From the NCBI GenBank assembly GCA_001792895.1, contig MARA01000001.1, positions 1,736,001 to 1,800,000 on the forward strand: DNA of 64,000 bases. Reading direction: 5' to 3'. Positions 45,210 through 61,115 of this stretch are shown piece by piece. A program made the translations under genes and the position numbers. How positions within the stretch are numbered: position 1 is the first letter of the stretch; each line of letters opens with the position of its first letter. The notes beneath the pieces were generated by a model, which saw only the letters and a program-made list of their open reading frames with translations, did no database searches and was not told the origin of the DNA. This stretch comes from Lentinus brumalis. Lineage: Eukaryota; Basidiomycota; Agaricomycetes; Polyporales; Polyporaceae.

Positions 45210-45557
45210 TTATAGATCAATATTCTTGTACCCCTTCACCTGTAACACCGACGTACATGAGCACCAAGCGGGCACCGTATGAATCAGACAGACGCACCCT
45301 GTTTTCCCTCAGCATCTCGATGTACCGCTCCCGGAGGTCTTTACAGCTCTCCAAGTGGTTCACGCCCTCGGTCTGGTAGCAGCGGTCGAGCTGGTCGCGA
45401 ACGAGCTTGGCCTCCATTGTCCGCACCCAAGACTCTCGGATGGTCTGCTCACGCTCGGCGAGACGTGCTGTCATGGGCGTCAGCTCGGATACTACGATGA
45501 ATGTCTGGAGCGTATCGTACCCTTGTATTCTGCGACGCGGGCTTCGTCTAGAGGCAT
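45210..45557 (-). CDS. NADH:ubiquinone oxidoreductase 12 kDa subunit (PDSW/NDUFB10-like)
   Basis: Exons 45521-45557, 45298-45467, 45210-45239; 78 residues. Accessory subunit of mitochondrial complex I. The conserved core is ERE..IRESWVRTMEAKLVRD, then CYQTEGVNHLESCKDLRERY with the Cys pair of the CHCH-like motif, and LRENRVKGY at the end. The start MPLDEARVAEYK lies on a 37-nt exon. Small size and two introns make it easy to miss. Convergent with TRAP-alpha. Confidence 0.92.
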
Positions 45558-45966
45558 GACGGGAAGATGCGTGCACTTCGCGGTCGAAGAGGATGGTGGG
45601 GATAGTGAACAGGTGAGGCGCCCGTTTCCAGGCGTATTGCACGTGATCTCCCAATCCCAGCACGGGCGCTCGTGAGTCGTGTTATCGCCCTGGAGGCTGG
45701 ATGGTAGTGCAGACGACGCAGTTGCTTGAAGTTGCTAGTTGGCAAGAGACAATGAAGAGCGGAATCGAGCCTGACGGGATCTTCTACCAGCCTTCGGCAG
45801 AGTGTAGGCACTCCCCCCACGGCCGAGACATCCACTCAGCAGTCTATGGGGACATACGGAGACAAACACCGAGGGGTGCAACAAATACGCCGTATGATAC
45901 ATATTCCTACAAAATAGAGCCCATGCAGCACGCTTCAGTATAACGTAGTACACACACCAGATAACG
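45558..45966. other. Spacer upstream of complex I 12 kDa gene
   Basis: About 400 bases between two minus-strand genes; no ORF supported; promoter and terminator presumed. Confidence 0.4.
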
Positions 45967-50004
<4,038 letters not shown>

Positions 50005-50802
50005 GGTGAACGATGTCGGGCAGTGACAGAAGGGGTGTGGCGGGACGCGGGAGGACAGGAGCTCGCCGTCGGCGACGATGTCGGGCTGGAGACCGCTTGT
50101 TTACGCTTTGTTTGGTGATGTGGGGTGGAAGTGCGCGGCGGGCGAAATTGTCTGCCTCTCCCTCCGCGGTCGCTGTCTACGCGCCGGTGTGCGACGTCTG
50201 GCTCGGGGCGGGCGTTGATCAGGTGCAGAGCGGGGACACTGCGGCCTGCGACGAGCTCAGTGGGCGAAAAGCCTGCCGGACCCGGGCGCCTTGGGCAGAG
50301 AACTGCGCCACTTGCCCCGCTTACGAGGTCTGTCGCCCAAATTGCGCCCTCTGCTCGCTGTCTGCATGAACTGCCCACATGCACTGCGACTCGGTACAAA
50401 GTCCGGGTGGGTATACACGGAGTACGGTCGTCTGGGAGGCCAAACGGGCTTTATGGGTGCCCCGCTGATAGTGTAGACGCCCAGGTTCTGGGCTGGCTGG
50501 AGGCAAACAGGACGCCTCTTGCAGCGAGCCATGTACTGTAGCGACACGGGATGCATTCTGCAGACTGACTGCGGCGTGCCACTCGGGCAGCGGAAGACGT
50601 CCGAGCACAGAAAACGGGGAAAACGAGCGAGAAAAGGGCGGTTTGCGTAAGAGTGGCTGAAGGCGTGGCTCTCTAGAACCAAACAACAAATAAGGATGCC
50701 GTGGGCGACGACACTCTCACTCGCAACTGCTCTCGCTATATCAGTGCCCTCCCTCTCTTTCTCTTCAACCACCATCTCTCCGCACCCAGCCAGCCTACGT
50801 CC
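50005..50802. promoter_or_regulatory. Divergent promoter region, HAT and LAMMER kinase
   Basis: About 800 bases between the head-to-head starts. The kinase frame is open upstream to 50701 but family proteins do not need that extension. No other gene recognised. Confidence 0.35.
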
Positions 50803-52802
50803 ATGCAGGCCGCAGTGCATCAAATGGCTCCCCAGCTTCTCTCACAGTACACACACCCGTCGCATCGCCCACCACCAATGAGCAACATCGGCGCAATGCC
50901 CACTCCCCCCGTCACGGCACGCAAGCGCAAGCGACAGCAATTCACGGTCTCGTACAGCGAGGTCCAGGAAGTCGACAGCTCCGGCAGGCTTCGGGACGTG
51001 ATCGTCATAGACGACACTCCTCCGCCATCCACCGTCTCTCCTGCGACTACCCACACTGCCATGTACTCTGCGTCCTATCAGCCTCCAGTCTACTCGGCAC
51101 CAATCCGCACGAGGGCGCGAGCAGCGGCAGAAGCACAGGCTCTGTCGGCCAGTACGTCGTCAGGTATCACCGTCGCCCCAGCCCCCAAGAAGCGCAAGAG
51201 GGATCCGGCGGATGACATCGGCACCGTGTCCAAGAAGACGGTCACCAACGGGCACCTTTCTAACGCCATCGCGCAGAACAAGTCGTTTGCCAGCGGCAGC
51301 GGCGCCGTCGTCGACGATGTATGTGGGCTCCAATACTCCAGTTTCGAGCATCGCTGATCCATCTATCATGTATATCAGGCGTCAAAGGCCCAGGTGCCCT
51401 GCGACGACAAAGAGGGTCACTACATCATCGTCCCCGACGACATCATATACCGTCGATGTGAGTGCCGTTTCCAGGTGTCCTGAAGTCTGTCTTGCTCATC
51501 CCGCGAAGACCGGACTGTCCGCCTTCTGGGTCAGGGGACCTTCGGCAAGGTTGTCGAGGCCGTCGACACCGAGACGAACAAGAGGGTAGCTATCAAGATC
51601 ATCCGGGCCATCCCCAAGTACCGCGACGCGAGCAAGATCGAGGTCCGGGTCCTGCAGAAACTCAAGGAGCGGGACCCTTACAACCGACAGTAAGTCCCTG
51701 CAATCGGGCAAGGGCCCGAATTCGTCTCGACTGATGGCTAACACGCGCTTCAGCAAATGCATTCATTTGCTCGCATGGTTCGACCATCGCAACCACATTT
51801 GCCTCGTCTCGGAGCTACTGGGCATGTGTGTGTACGATTTCCTCAAGGAGAACGACTTCGCCCCCTTCCCACGTCATCACATTCAAGACTTCGCCAGGCA
51901 ACTTCTTGGCAGTGTAGCATGTAAGTCGCTCTCGCCACCCTGCAATGTCATGGCTGATCTTGTGCTCGTCAGTCCTTCACGAACTCCATTTGGTCCATAC
52001 AGATCTCAAGCCCGAAAATATCTTATTGGTAAACAATGACTATCAGCTAGTGCAAGTTCCCACATCATCGAAGGTGGGCGGATCCTGTTCGTCTCGACGA
52101 TACCCGCTGACGGCAAGATCGACTTGTAGCGCGGCGCGCCAACACGAAGCAAGCGGATACTTCACTCGACAGATATCCGCCTAATTGATTTCGGGTCTGC
52201 GACCTTCGAAGACGAGTACCATTCTAGTGTTGTGTCAACACGGCACTACCGCGCCCCCGAGATCATTCTTGGTACGCCACCTGCATCCTTGTCAGTCGGC
52301 AGGCTCTGACCGTATGGGGCACCCCAGGACTCGGTTGGTCATACCCTTGCGACGTCTTCTCCCTTGGTTGCATCCTTGTCGAGTTCTACACCGGTGTGGC
52401 GCTGTTCCAGACACACGACAACCTCGAGCATCTAGCCATGATGGAGCAGGTCATGGGCAAGATGCCGGAACGCTTCGCACGCTCTGGTGCACGCGCGAAG
52501 CCCGAGTACTTCAAGGAAGGGAGCAAGCTCGACTGGCCAAAGCCGAAGGCCACTAGAGCGAGCAAGAAGGAAGTGCGGGCTTGCCGAAGTTTACAGGTTC
52601 GTGTAGGCTATCTTCAACTACCATGAGCGCATCCTGACGTCGTTCACGTCAACAGGAGATAATTCCGGCCACAGACCCTATCAACCGCCACTTCCTTGAC
52701 CTTGTCAAGAAGCTTCTCACGTTTGATCCTGCGCAAAGGATCACGGTCAAGGAGGCCCTCAACCACCCGTACTTTTCGCTACAAATCCCTAATGAATACT
52801 GA
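50803..52802 (+). CDS. LAMMER dual-specificity protein kinase (CLK/Kns1/Lkh1)
   Basis: Exons 50803-51318, 51379-51457, 51509-51689, 51754-51920, 51973-52073, 52130-52271, 52328-52596, 52656-52802; 533 residues. CLK-family kinases phosphorylate SR splicing factors. N-terminal 190 residues are disordered with basic signals (RKRKRQ, KKRKRD). Kinase domain: [36 protein letters not shown] (HRD replaced by HTD, as in LAMMER kinases), [25 protein letters not shown], and the family signature [11 protein letters not shown], close to the canonical EHLAMMER. A short insert precedes [15 protein letters not shown]. Exon 3 uses an AAG acceptor (51508). Start at 50803 chosen; an in-frame upstream ATG at 50701 exists. 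All phases close. Confidence 0.93.
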
Positions 52803-54839
52803 ACGATCCTTATGCCGTCCCTCAACCTCTGGCCCTCAATGGTGTCGTCGGTACGATATGGACAGGCCCATGCTGCCGTTGTATACTTTCCCGCTCGTCT
52901 ACATACAGTATTGCTATCGCCGTCGCATGGTCGCTATCCCGTTCGTCACTTGTTGGAGCTCTTCGCCGCTACAATCTTTGGAGGTCCAATCCCCTGTACA
53001 ACATGCATCATTAGTGCGCAAACACCCTTCTTCCTACTCTCGGATGCCGGCCCTTCCCCTCATTATCCGACCGGGTTTTCTCCACCTTCGTCGAGCAATG
53101 CCTCCACCCTCCTTCGTTCTCTAACCCCAACCCCACCCTCATTCCACCCACTCCGATCCTATCATAGTATTAATTGCCGACGTTGACCGCGACACCCATC
53201 CGACTGCTTATTTGTCTTATTGCCTCACCTCAGTCTCCTCATCCTCTCGATGCCTCATCTTGTATCTATCCTAGGTCACAGCCTCTTGTTTCGTCTACTA
53301 AGCTTATATACATAGATGCAACATCGCTCAACCGGCGCGCTGTTGTGGAGGGGGCCCGCGCGGATGAACGTGCGCAATCAGCACAGGGTATGCCGGTGCC
53401 CCCAGCTGGTCCGTGCGCGGAAACACTCCCTCGCCGGACATGGACAGGCTTACGTTGAGGGTCAGAACAACAGCCCCGGGATCGATCTGCCCGCGCATCT
53501 CCCTCTCTATTCCGCAGCCCGGATCTGCAGCAAGGGGGCTTCTGCGCCCAGGCCCACCTTCCCTCCCCGCACGGCGCAAACTGTATCTACACCAATAGTT
53601 GCCAGGTGCGTGCTCTTCATTCGCTCGCATGTTCATTGATCACCACTATCTGCCGTATGGTTATGTTGTGGCAGATACAGCACAGCTCGTGACGAGCCCG
53701 GTCCCCTTCGCCCATCATGCACACGCTGGCCGTCGCGCAGCATGCTCCAAGGGACGCAGATTACGACTGTGCTAGCTCCGGTACGCCAGCGGCCATGACA
53801 AGTCCCTTCCAGCCACAGCGCGCGATAGCGACAACGGCCTACGTACACAGACATTCTCGGCTCGGCTCGCCCAGTCATCCCCGCGCTGCGCCAGGACCGC
53901 GCGAGGTCCCGAGCCCTGAGCCACAACTTCCAAGCCAAGAAGGGGACTACTTCGCCCGCGGCCTTCCCTTCCCGCCTTGTCTCTCGAAACTACAGCGGCG
54001 GGCGCAAGCTACCGCGGGGTCGGGACGTGCATACTGCAGTCGCGCCCGTTCCTGCCTTCGTGCGTGATGGGACCCATCAGCCAGCTGCGCAGACCCCGAA
54101 AGAAGACAGGCCCTTGTGACCGAGGATGCTCGAGGGTACCACGGGTCTGTGGGAGCGGCACGTCGCGCATCCACCCCTTTTGCTGCAGCTGGCAGCGAAC
54201 GCAGCCTTCCATGCCCTGTGCGTCCCGCATTATTGCAATTACGTCGACTGGACCGGTACCCGTCACTCTGGTGCTCGCACTGATTAGGTACGCGGATGAC
54301 GCGGACTGACCACTCAGCACGTCGCACGATGGACACCAGACGGCTCGTTCCGAAGTTAGCCCCTGCGGGACCCAGGTGTATTACAGGACAGGACAGGGGA
54401 CAAGAAGAAGGAGGTGGGCGGCGCCGTCCTCGTTCCGCCGTATGTACCGTGAGGTGCGGCAAGATCATAGGACAGTTGCACGTCTTATGATAGACAGACG
54501 CACATGTGTAACCGCAATTCAACGTGGGTTCTGTACTTCGGGGAACCTGGAGGCTTATGCATCAAGCTTGAAGCTTCACTTTCATCTCAAAATGCGCGAA
54601 ACCGACCGCCCAGTACCGCATGCTGCGCTCAGACACTCTGTCACGCAGGCCCCAGCACGATTGCCAAGGCGAAGAGCAAGACGGTTTCAAATGAGTTGGT
54701 TGCAGTGCATGCGATGCGTCGCCCAACAAACCCTACAGGCAGCGAGCAGTAGTACTAGACGAAAGCAGGTCTGATCCCTAGCAGCCAGTATCCAAAGCAA
54801 TGCCCTAGCATGAGCAGAAAGCGCGCCGTGAGCTCAAGC
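52803..54839. other. Convergent intergenic region, no gene recognised
   Basis: Two kilobases between the kinase (+) and aspartic protease (-). 52860-53330 is pyrimidine-rich on the plus strand. Longer open frames at 53717-54067 (+) and 53947-54522 (-) overlap each other on opposite strands and carry no family motif. No RNA gene seen. Confidence 0.4.
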
Positions 54840-56716
54840 TTACACGAGCTGCGCGAGCGAGATGGTGTTCTTCGTGACGTCTGTCGAGAAGTACGCGTTC
54901 TTGAGGAAGACGTCGCCGACCTACACATGAACAGAGGAGCACAAGGTCAGCCCGGGTCGCACACACGGAAACACGCGGAGGAGGGTAGGGGCACGTACCA
55001 GCCAGGTGGTGTCGTCGACGATCTGCCCAGACGAGATGCCAGAGACGCAGTTCGTGCCGGTGTTGTCCGCGGCGGCGAAGATCAGGTCCTTGGGGTCGAT
55101 CGCGAACGACGCGCCGCCAAACGAGAGCGCGACGCTCGTCGTCGTGTCGCACGGAATGACGAACCCGCCGTTCCCGTCGGACTGCGCGCCGGGGATCGCA
55201 GCGTGGACGGCCGCCGCGTCCGCGGGGGGCGCGACGATGAGCGTGGTGCCGGTGTCGAGGATCGCGGAGCGGCCGGTGAGCCCAAGGTCCTTGCCGTCTG
55301 CGGTGACCGCGTCCATCGCGCCCTCCCAGAAGCCGTTCGTCGCGACGTTGTCAAACGTCACGAGCGTCTTCGGGTCGAACTTGGTGTCGTCGAGCGCGCC
55401 GAACGTGATCTCACCGTCGTTCTTGTTGTCCGAGAGACGGGAGATCTTGTACGAGGTGATGGCCTCGTCGATGAGGCCGGCGGAAGCGAGCGCCTCAACG
55501 GGAGTCGGGACACCTTGATTCGAGAGCGTCTGCAGGTTCATGCTTAGCCTCGTTGTTCCTTGAAGTTATATACAAGGCGCAAAGACATACCGACTGAGCA
55601 AGGCCCATGAGACCATCGAAAGGCACACTGTCGTCCGAGAAGTCGGCCGACTCTGTGTTTGCAACACCGAAGGTGTGGCCGGTGAGCGCCAGACCAGCGA
55701 TGGAGATGTCGTCCGTGACGATGTCGCCAGAGACGTGCCCAGTACCGTAGGTGACCTCGAACTGCTTGTTCGTGTTCGTGAACGACGACGATCCGTTAGG
55801 ACCGAGGAACTGGTGGTTGCCCTGGAGATTCACGACGTGTGGAGTAAGATAGAAGGCTGAGAAACGGGGTGGGTGATACGCACGCAATCTCCTCCGTCCG
55901 CTTCTGACACACAGGTCTCGGAGCCGACCCAGAGGTCCGCCGAGCCGGAATCCATAAGGATCTTGAAGTCGGTGGCGGGTGTGCCCATCTGGATGGTAGC
56001 GATGTAGCCGACATCCTGAGCCCTGGAGCCGCGCGCTGTCAGCAGGTCGTCCCAGTCTACTACAGAAGATGGCAGGGACGCACTCAATGTCAAGGCCGAG
56101 CGAGTTGGCGGTGGTGGGGGTATTTGCGATCGCAAGGCCGGCAGAAGCGGCGCCAGTACCAGTTCCGTTGGCGGCGCCGGCATTTGCGTTCCCATTGCCC
56201 TTGCCCTTCTTGCCCTTCTTCGCAGCGGTCTTGAGACCCTTGAGCTTGTCCTTGACGAGAGGCTCGAGCGAGGGGTCGTCTTGTTCATCCTCATCGTCGG
56301 CGACAGCAGCCTGCGCGCCCGGCAGGCCGAGGCGGTTGTAGCGCTTCTGCTGCTTGGCCTTGCCAGGCCGGCCCCCTTGGGGGATAAACATGCGCTTGCT
56401 GAGGTTCGCTTCCAAGTCGCGCTTGCTCGGGGGCGCAACGCCCTTCATGCGCGCGATGCGGCGCTGGCTACGGTTGATGTGCTGCTGCAGAAGCTGTGTG
56501 TGGCGCGTGGTATGAGGAGCGGCGCGCGCGAAGCGTGGGCGATGTACTCACAATCTGGGGGTGGACGTCTCCGCGGTTCTGGTGGATGCGCGTGAGGGGG
56601 AGGGTGATGGACTTGCCGCGCTTGGCGAGAGGGACTGCCTGGACGGCATTGTCGGTGGCGGAAAGAAGGACGAGGATGCTCGCGAGGAGGGTGGAGAAGG
56701 AGAGAGCGAGCTGCAT
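54840..56716 (-). CDS. Secreted aspartic protease (A1, polyporopepsin-like)
   Basis: Exons 56552-56716, 56084-56493, 55884-56022, 55591-55821, 54999-55529, 54840-54920; 518 residues. Signal peptide (ALSFSTLLASILVLLSATDNA), then a long basic propeptide of about 170 residues including a KKGKKGKGNGNA/AxG-rich stretch, then the mature pepsin fold from about DVGYIATIQMGTPA. Active-site aspartates are in MDSGSADLWVG (DSG instead of DTG) and ILDTGTTLIVAP; flap tyrosine in VTYGTGHVSG. Cys pair ETCVS../DC and the C-terminal NCVSGISSG are present. Likely a secreted nutritional protease of a wood or litter fungus; the Lys/Gly propeptide is longer than usual. All phases close. Confidence 0.93.
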
Positions 56717-56840
56717 GATTGGGACCGGCCTGCGCTGTAACCTGACAGATGAAGCTGAGGAAGAAAGGAAAGGACAAGGACCCGGCCTTGGCTAACGAGG
56801 GGAGAGGGAGGGGAATAGCGTCCGCTGAGCTCGCGCGAGC

Positions 56841-56847
56841 TTTTATA
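56841..56847 (-). promoter_or_regulatory. TATA box of aspartic protease
   Basis: TATAAAA on the minus strand about 125 bases upstream of the ATG at 56716. Confidence 0.45.
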
Positions 56848-57339
56848 CGGACCGTCTTGTTGTCAACAGGCGCGTCCACCAACGCGCGCGTACCAGAAGC
56901 GATGGAGCCTATTTCTGGCCCCACTCCTCTTCGATCGCCTGTTCAACCGCCTCTCCGTCCCTGGCGACTGCACAACGATGCATGGACGTGCAACACCATG
57001 CGTCCAGCTGCGTCCAGGCTTGCAGCGCACCTCAGAAGACCCCAGAGCATCGACATGCAGGAACTGTGCATCCGAATGAACGCCTCCGCAGCAAGCACGC
57101 AGCACTTCCTTTCCGGCGTAAAGACGCATCGATCATCCACGGGGCAAACCTCTTTCCCTTGACAACCCCGATCTAAATCGACGGTACCGCCAATTCGTTC
57201 AATGAATATGAAGGCGACCCGGGATCCCGCGAACGGTTTTAAGTCGTCCAGGTCCTTCGAGCTGCAGGCTGCCTAGCTAACAATGGTCCATCTCATGGTG
57301 AGCGTAAGTACTTATACAACAGCGATACCCAAACAACAA
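56848..57339. other. Spacer, protease promoter and isomerase 3' end
   Basis: About 500 bases between two minus-strand genes; no supported ORF. Confidence 0.4.
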
Positions 57340-58551
57340 TCACAATCGCGCCTTCGCTGCTGCGTCATCAGCGAGAACGTCGATGAGCTGCACATCCCTC
57401 GACAAGGACTCAATCGCATCTCTGTACAGCTCCCGCTGCAATCACCGCACGCACGCAACGTCAGCACCGTCCGATGAACACAGGCGTACCATCATGCCTC
57501 AGCTGACACACGTACCTTGTTAACTCCCCACGCACCGGATTTCGCAATTGGTCCGACCTTCTCTGCCAGTGTCTGGGCGGCGGTCAGAATCGCCTCCGAG
57601 TTCCCGTTGACGATGTGGTCCACAAGCCCGAGGGAGAGCGCTTCCTGCGGCGTAAACCGGTGTCCCTCGAGAACGATCTTGCGGAGCGTTGTCGAGTTCG
57701 ACGCCTTCGCCTTGAGGACGGCAATGAGCGAGTTAGGAATGGCGGCCCCGAAATGGATCTGTGCAGCGTTCACGGAAATGAGTATGTGATCGACATGAAC
57801 GATCAAGGAATCTATTGACCTCGTTCATGCACATCCACGCGTTGCGCTTGCTGCCGTCAGTCATGACACGATAATCGCACGCCATGGCGAGAACCATGCC
57901 GGCTGCGAAGCTGTGACCATTGACGGCAGCGACGATGGGAACTGTGAGGCCATCAAGCTGAGAACATGGACCGGGATATGGTAGCGTGAGACTCACTAGG
58001 GAACGTGAGGAGACGATACAACAGAGGGTTGAATGTCACTGGTTCGTCACAGGTCAGCGCACTCGAGTAGGCGCGGACGGTGAATAACGAAACACGTACC
58101 AGGGAAGAAGTTCGTCTTGAACGAGGGATCCTTCGTCGCACCGGCCCAGTCGAGACCTAAGTAGAGATACGCCGCGGGCTCGCGGGTGGGTAGTCATGAC
58201 ATCCCGAAGCAGATATGCGTACCGTTGCTGAAGAACTTGTCCTGCTTTGTGTTGCCAATCAGGATAAGAGAGCCCTTGCACAGACTCTCGTCCTTCTTCG
58301 CCTGTCCGGAACGCCAGTTCTCGCGCCAGTGCCGCTCCACCGTGTCCAGTGCGGGCTTCAAAGCTTGCGTGATCAACACGTCGGTCAATCGGTTGTCGGT
58401 CCCGTTGTGAATCTCAATGACCCACACCGCCGACGAAGCTGTGAAATGCGCGCGTTCAGGGCCACACGTTTTACTGAACCGGAGTTGTGGACGTACGGTT
58501 CGTGACAGTGACCAGCGGGTTGATTGCCGGGTAGCTGACGGGATACGACAT
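57340..58551 (-). CDS. Peroxisomal enoyl-CoA hydratase/isomerase family protein
   Basis: Exons 58497-58551, 58223-58438, 58100-58156, 57997-58038, 57820-57941, 57516-57758, 57340-57435; 276 residues. Crotonase fold: VTFNPLLYRLLTFPIPIVAAVNGHSFAAGMVLAMACDYRVM carries the oxyanion-hole turn NGHSFAAG; then MNEIHFGAAIP and RKIVLEGHRFTPQEALSLGLVDHIV. This is the Eci1/Dci1-like branch (delta3-delta2-enoyl-CoA isomerase of fatty acid beta-oxidation), though the branch call is tentative. The protein ends AARL-type (..AKARL), a PTS1 peroxisomal signal. Start MSYPVSYPA lies on a 55-nt exon. The last intron must be spliced at 57436-57515 to reach the PTS1. All phases close. Confidence 0.87.
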
Positions 58552-58970
58552 GGTGGATATGAGAGTCACTCAGTCTGTGGTGCGGGTACTGTCCTGTACA
58601 GCAGATGGCTGCACTTCGCGGGGTGGTGGTTGGTAATGCACGAGCATCCACGCCGAGGGGCTGCCCGGTTATACCTGCAACCTTGCCCTGCCCGCACATT
58701 CACGTGCACAACCACCGCTTGATTCGGCGGCCTGGCGTGTTGGCCATGCGCCGCGCACAAGGTCGCAAACAGTCGGAATTGTGGGCGTTGTGAGGATAGT
58801 TTCAATTGGCACCAGCGCAGGTAGGTCATTAGACGGGCGGGGAGAGGTAAGATCAACTTGCGAAGCGCTCACACGGCTGCGCGGACGCGCGTGAACCTGC
58901 GTGAACGCGTCAAGTTCACTCGAACTTGAGCTGCTACTACCATCCGATGCTTGCTGGCTCTGCATACAAA
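58552..58970. other. Spacer between isomerase and IGPS
   Basis: About 420 bases between two minus-strand genes, no ORF supported. Confidence 0.4.
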
Positions 58971-59842
58971 CTATGACTCTCTCCACGCATCGACCGGCCA
59001 GCCCAAGAGCTCCTTTATGAATGCTGTCGTGTCCGTCGCGCGCATCAAGCTCTCCCCAACCAGCACCGCGTGCACACCCTCTTCCTGATACACTCTCACA
59101 TCCTCCGGACCCTGTATGCCGCTCAGCGCACACAAGACCACATCCTTCTCGCGCACCATGTCCACGAGGCCGCTCGTGGTGCCCATATCGACCGTGAAGT
59201 CGTGCAGGTTGCGGTTGTTCACCCCCACGACCTTCGCGCCAATCTCCAGCGCACGCGCCATCTCGCGCTGTTCACCTCGACGACGGGCTCCATGCCAAGG
59301 CCGACCGAGTACGCGTAGAGCCGCTGCAGCAGCTCCTGCTCGAGCATCGCTACGATGAGGAGGACCGTGTCCGCACCCCAGAGCCGCGCCTCGGCGATCT
59401 GGTACGAGGAGAAGATGAACTCCTTGCGGAGGATGGCGGGGCGGTTCGGGAGCGCGTCGACCGCCGCGCGGGCGAGGCGCATGTCGAGGAGGCTGCCCTT
59501 GAACCACGTCGGCTCGGTGAGGACTGAGATGACGGATGCGCCTGCTTGTGCGTACAGCAGAGCCTGTTTTGCCGGGTTGACGAAGGGCGCGATGTCGCCT
59601 TTGGACGGCGACGCCCGCTTGATCTCGGCCATGAGGCTGGGCGACGGGTTGGCGGTGGAGGTGGAGGTGGAGGGGTTCGTCTTCAGTCGCGGCACGAGCG
59701 CGATGAGCGGGGGCGCGAGACCCATCTGCAGGTAGGTGTTGAGTTCATCGGGACGCGTCCCGGGCGTGGCTTTCGCAGCCTCGACGTCCTTCTGGCGTTG
59801 GGCATAGATCTTTTCGAGGATGGTGGGTGCTTTGGCGGACAT
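58971..59842 (-). CDS. Indole-3-glycerol-phosphate synthase, stand-alone, one-base frameshift
   Basis: Single exon; about 290 residues if one base is restored near 59268. TrpC-type (beta/alpha)8 barrel converting CdRP to indole-glycerol phosphate in tryptophan synthesis. Visible: [82 protein letters not shown] in one frame, then [47 protein letters not shown] in the other. All catalytic residues (Lys in KRAS and RKEF, Glu, Asn in NNRN) are present. In many basidiomycetes this activity is the middle domain of a trifunctional protein with amidotransferase and PRA isomerase; here it begins with its own ATG and ends with its own stop, with neither domain nearby. Confidence 0.9.
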
Positions 59843-60012
59843 GATGCGATAGCTGAGATGCTGGCGGGATGACGGAGGTGCGCAAAACTTCGCTGCTATC
59901 TATTCCGAGTCATCTGACGAGATCTCTGAGACAGTAAACGTTGGTACATATTCATGTATGCCCCCCACGGTCATATTACATCCCAGCTGTTCGTATGTCC
60001 ATGAACATCTGG

Positions 60013-60862
60013 CTAATGGAAGCCGCAGACACTACGATGCATCCCAGGTCTCTCGTGCAGCTGATCCAGCACCGTCGTCACATTCGGGGTGAGCTGTACA
60101 AGCTGGTCTACGTGAGTGTAAGATCCCTCATGGGCCCTGCTATGAGTGTCTTGACTTACCTCGAGGTTCCCTCGCAGGTGCTCCGAGTATAACGCCTTGT
60201 AAAGTACAGCCGTTCCCTGCTGGTCACCGCAGCTCAGCAATACCTGCGCTGTCGTGACTCCCGGCCCATGCGCGTTTGCGCAGGTCGAGACAGCAGGGTC
60301 GTCAGCGAATTCACACTTCCCGACAGGCGAGTAGGCGGTGTCCCACGGCGGAGCAGAACTCAAATAGCTCATGTTGTGGGAGATATGGATGGAGTTTCAC
60401 CTGGTCACACCGCGGGCACGATGCTGGCGCGAGGGAGGAGCTCGTGCTGAAGTTGCACGCCCTGCCTTGCCTAAATACAGAGAGGCCAGGGATGAGAGAA
60501 GGTACGTCCTCGCATTAGGACTTTGGCCGTAGCTCACCGTTCCTGAGCAGCTTCTCCATCTCTCTCCAATCCACGAACGTGTGGCTTTCATCCGGCTCTA
60601 TGGTCCTGGCAATGAACACTAGTTCCATTTACTCGCGACTCCGTTGGAGGCGTGGCGTACCTGACTCGTCGTAGGCCATAGGCCAATGCATCAAGTAGAT
60701 GTTCACATATTCTAGTCCCAGATTCGCCCAGCTCGTCTCGAACCCGGCCATGGTCGTTCTGCCTGTTCTGACTGGTAAGTCTGCCTGTTCTGTTGCCCGT
60801 GGAGACTTGCTCACTCGAGCTCGTTGTCACGAATATGGCACCCCACGACACGTCAGTCTCCT
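60013..60862 (-). pseudogene. Decayed aldo-keto reductase
   Basis: Fragments read in order on the minus strand: ALKETDVSWGAIFVTT (about 60855), FETSWANLGLEYVNIYLMHWPMAYDESG (catalytic-region motif of AKRs), PDESHTFVDWREMEKLLRNG, HPYLPQHELFEFC (60350-60390), then in another frame AYSPVGKCEFADDPAV, TAQVLLSCGDQQGTAVLYK and, after an intron 60070-60146 or so, LTPNVTTVLDQLHERPG..HRSVCGFH with stop at 60013-60015. The first 50 or so residues, including the catalytic Asp/Tyr region, were not found upstream; there is a one-base frame change near 60345 and one junction (about 60620) that does not splice in frame. I read this as a pseudogene; a divergent working gene with errors is the alternative. Confidence 0.7.
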
Positions 60863-61115
60863 TTAATGCATTGCCTACTTACCGACCGCTCCATTCGTCT
60901 CGCGACTCTCGCCCACGGCCCAGCTCTCGCCCTGATGGCCAGCCGCTGTGATGTCATCCCGGGGCAGAATCGCCTACCACGTGACCGTGTCCCAGCGGCA
61001 AGACGAGCGCGTGTTGACGCGCTCAGGCGACAGCTGGCGACAGGTCGAGGTGCCGCCTTGAACAGCTCCCACCATCATCTCCCCCGCCAGTCAGCTCAAC
61101 CCGGAGTGCAACAGG

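Noticed and set aside
53947..54522. Minus-strand open frame of 191 codons
   Set aside because: Arg/Ala-rich frame typical of antisense GC-rich DNA, overlapping plus-strand frames; no domain and no introns.
60013..60372. Apparent separate secreted or cysteine-rich small protein
   Set aside because: AYSPVGK and TAQVLLSCGDQQGT identify it as the C-terminal part of the aldo-keto reductase, shifted in frame.
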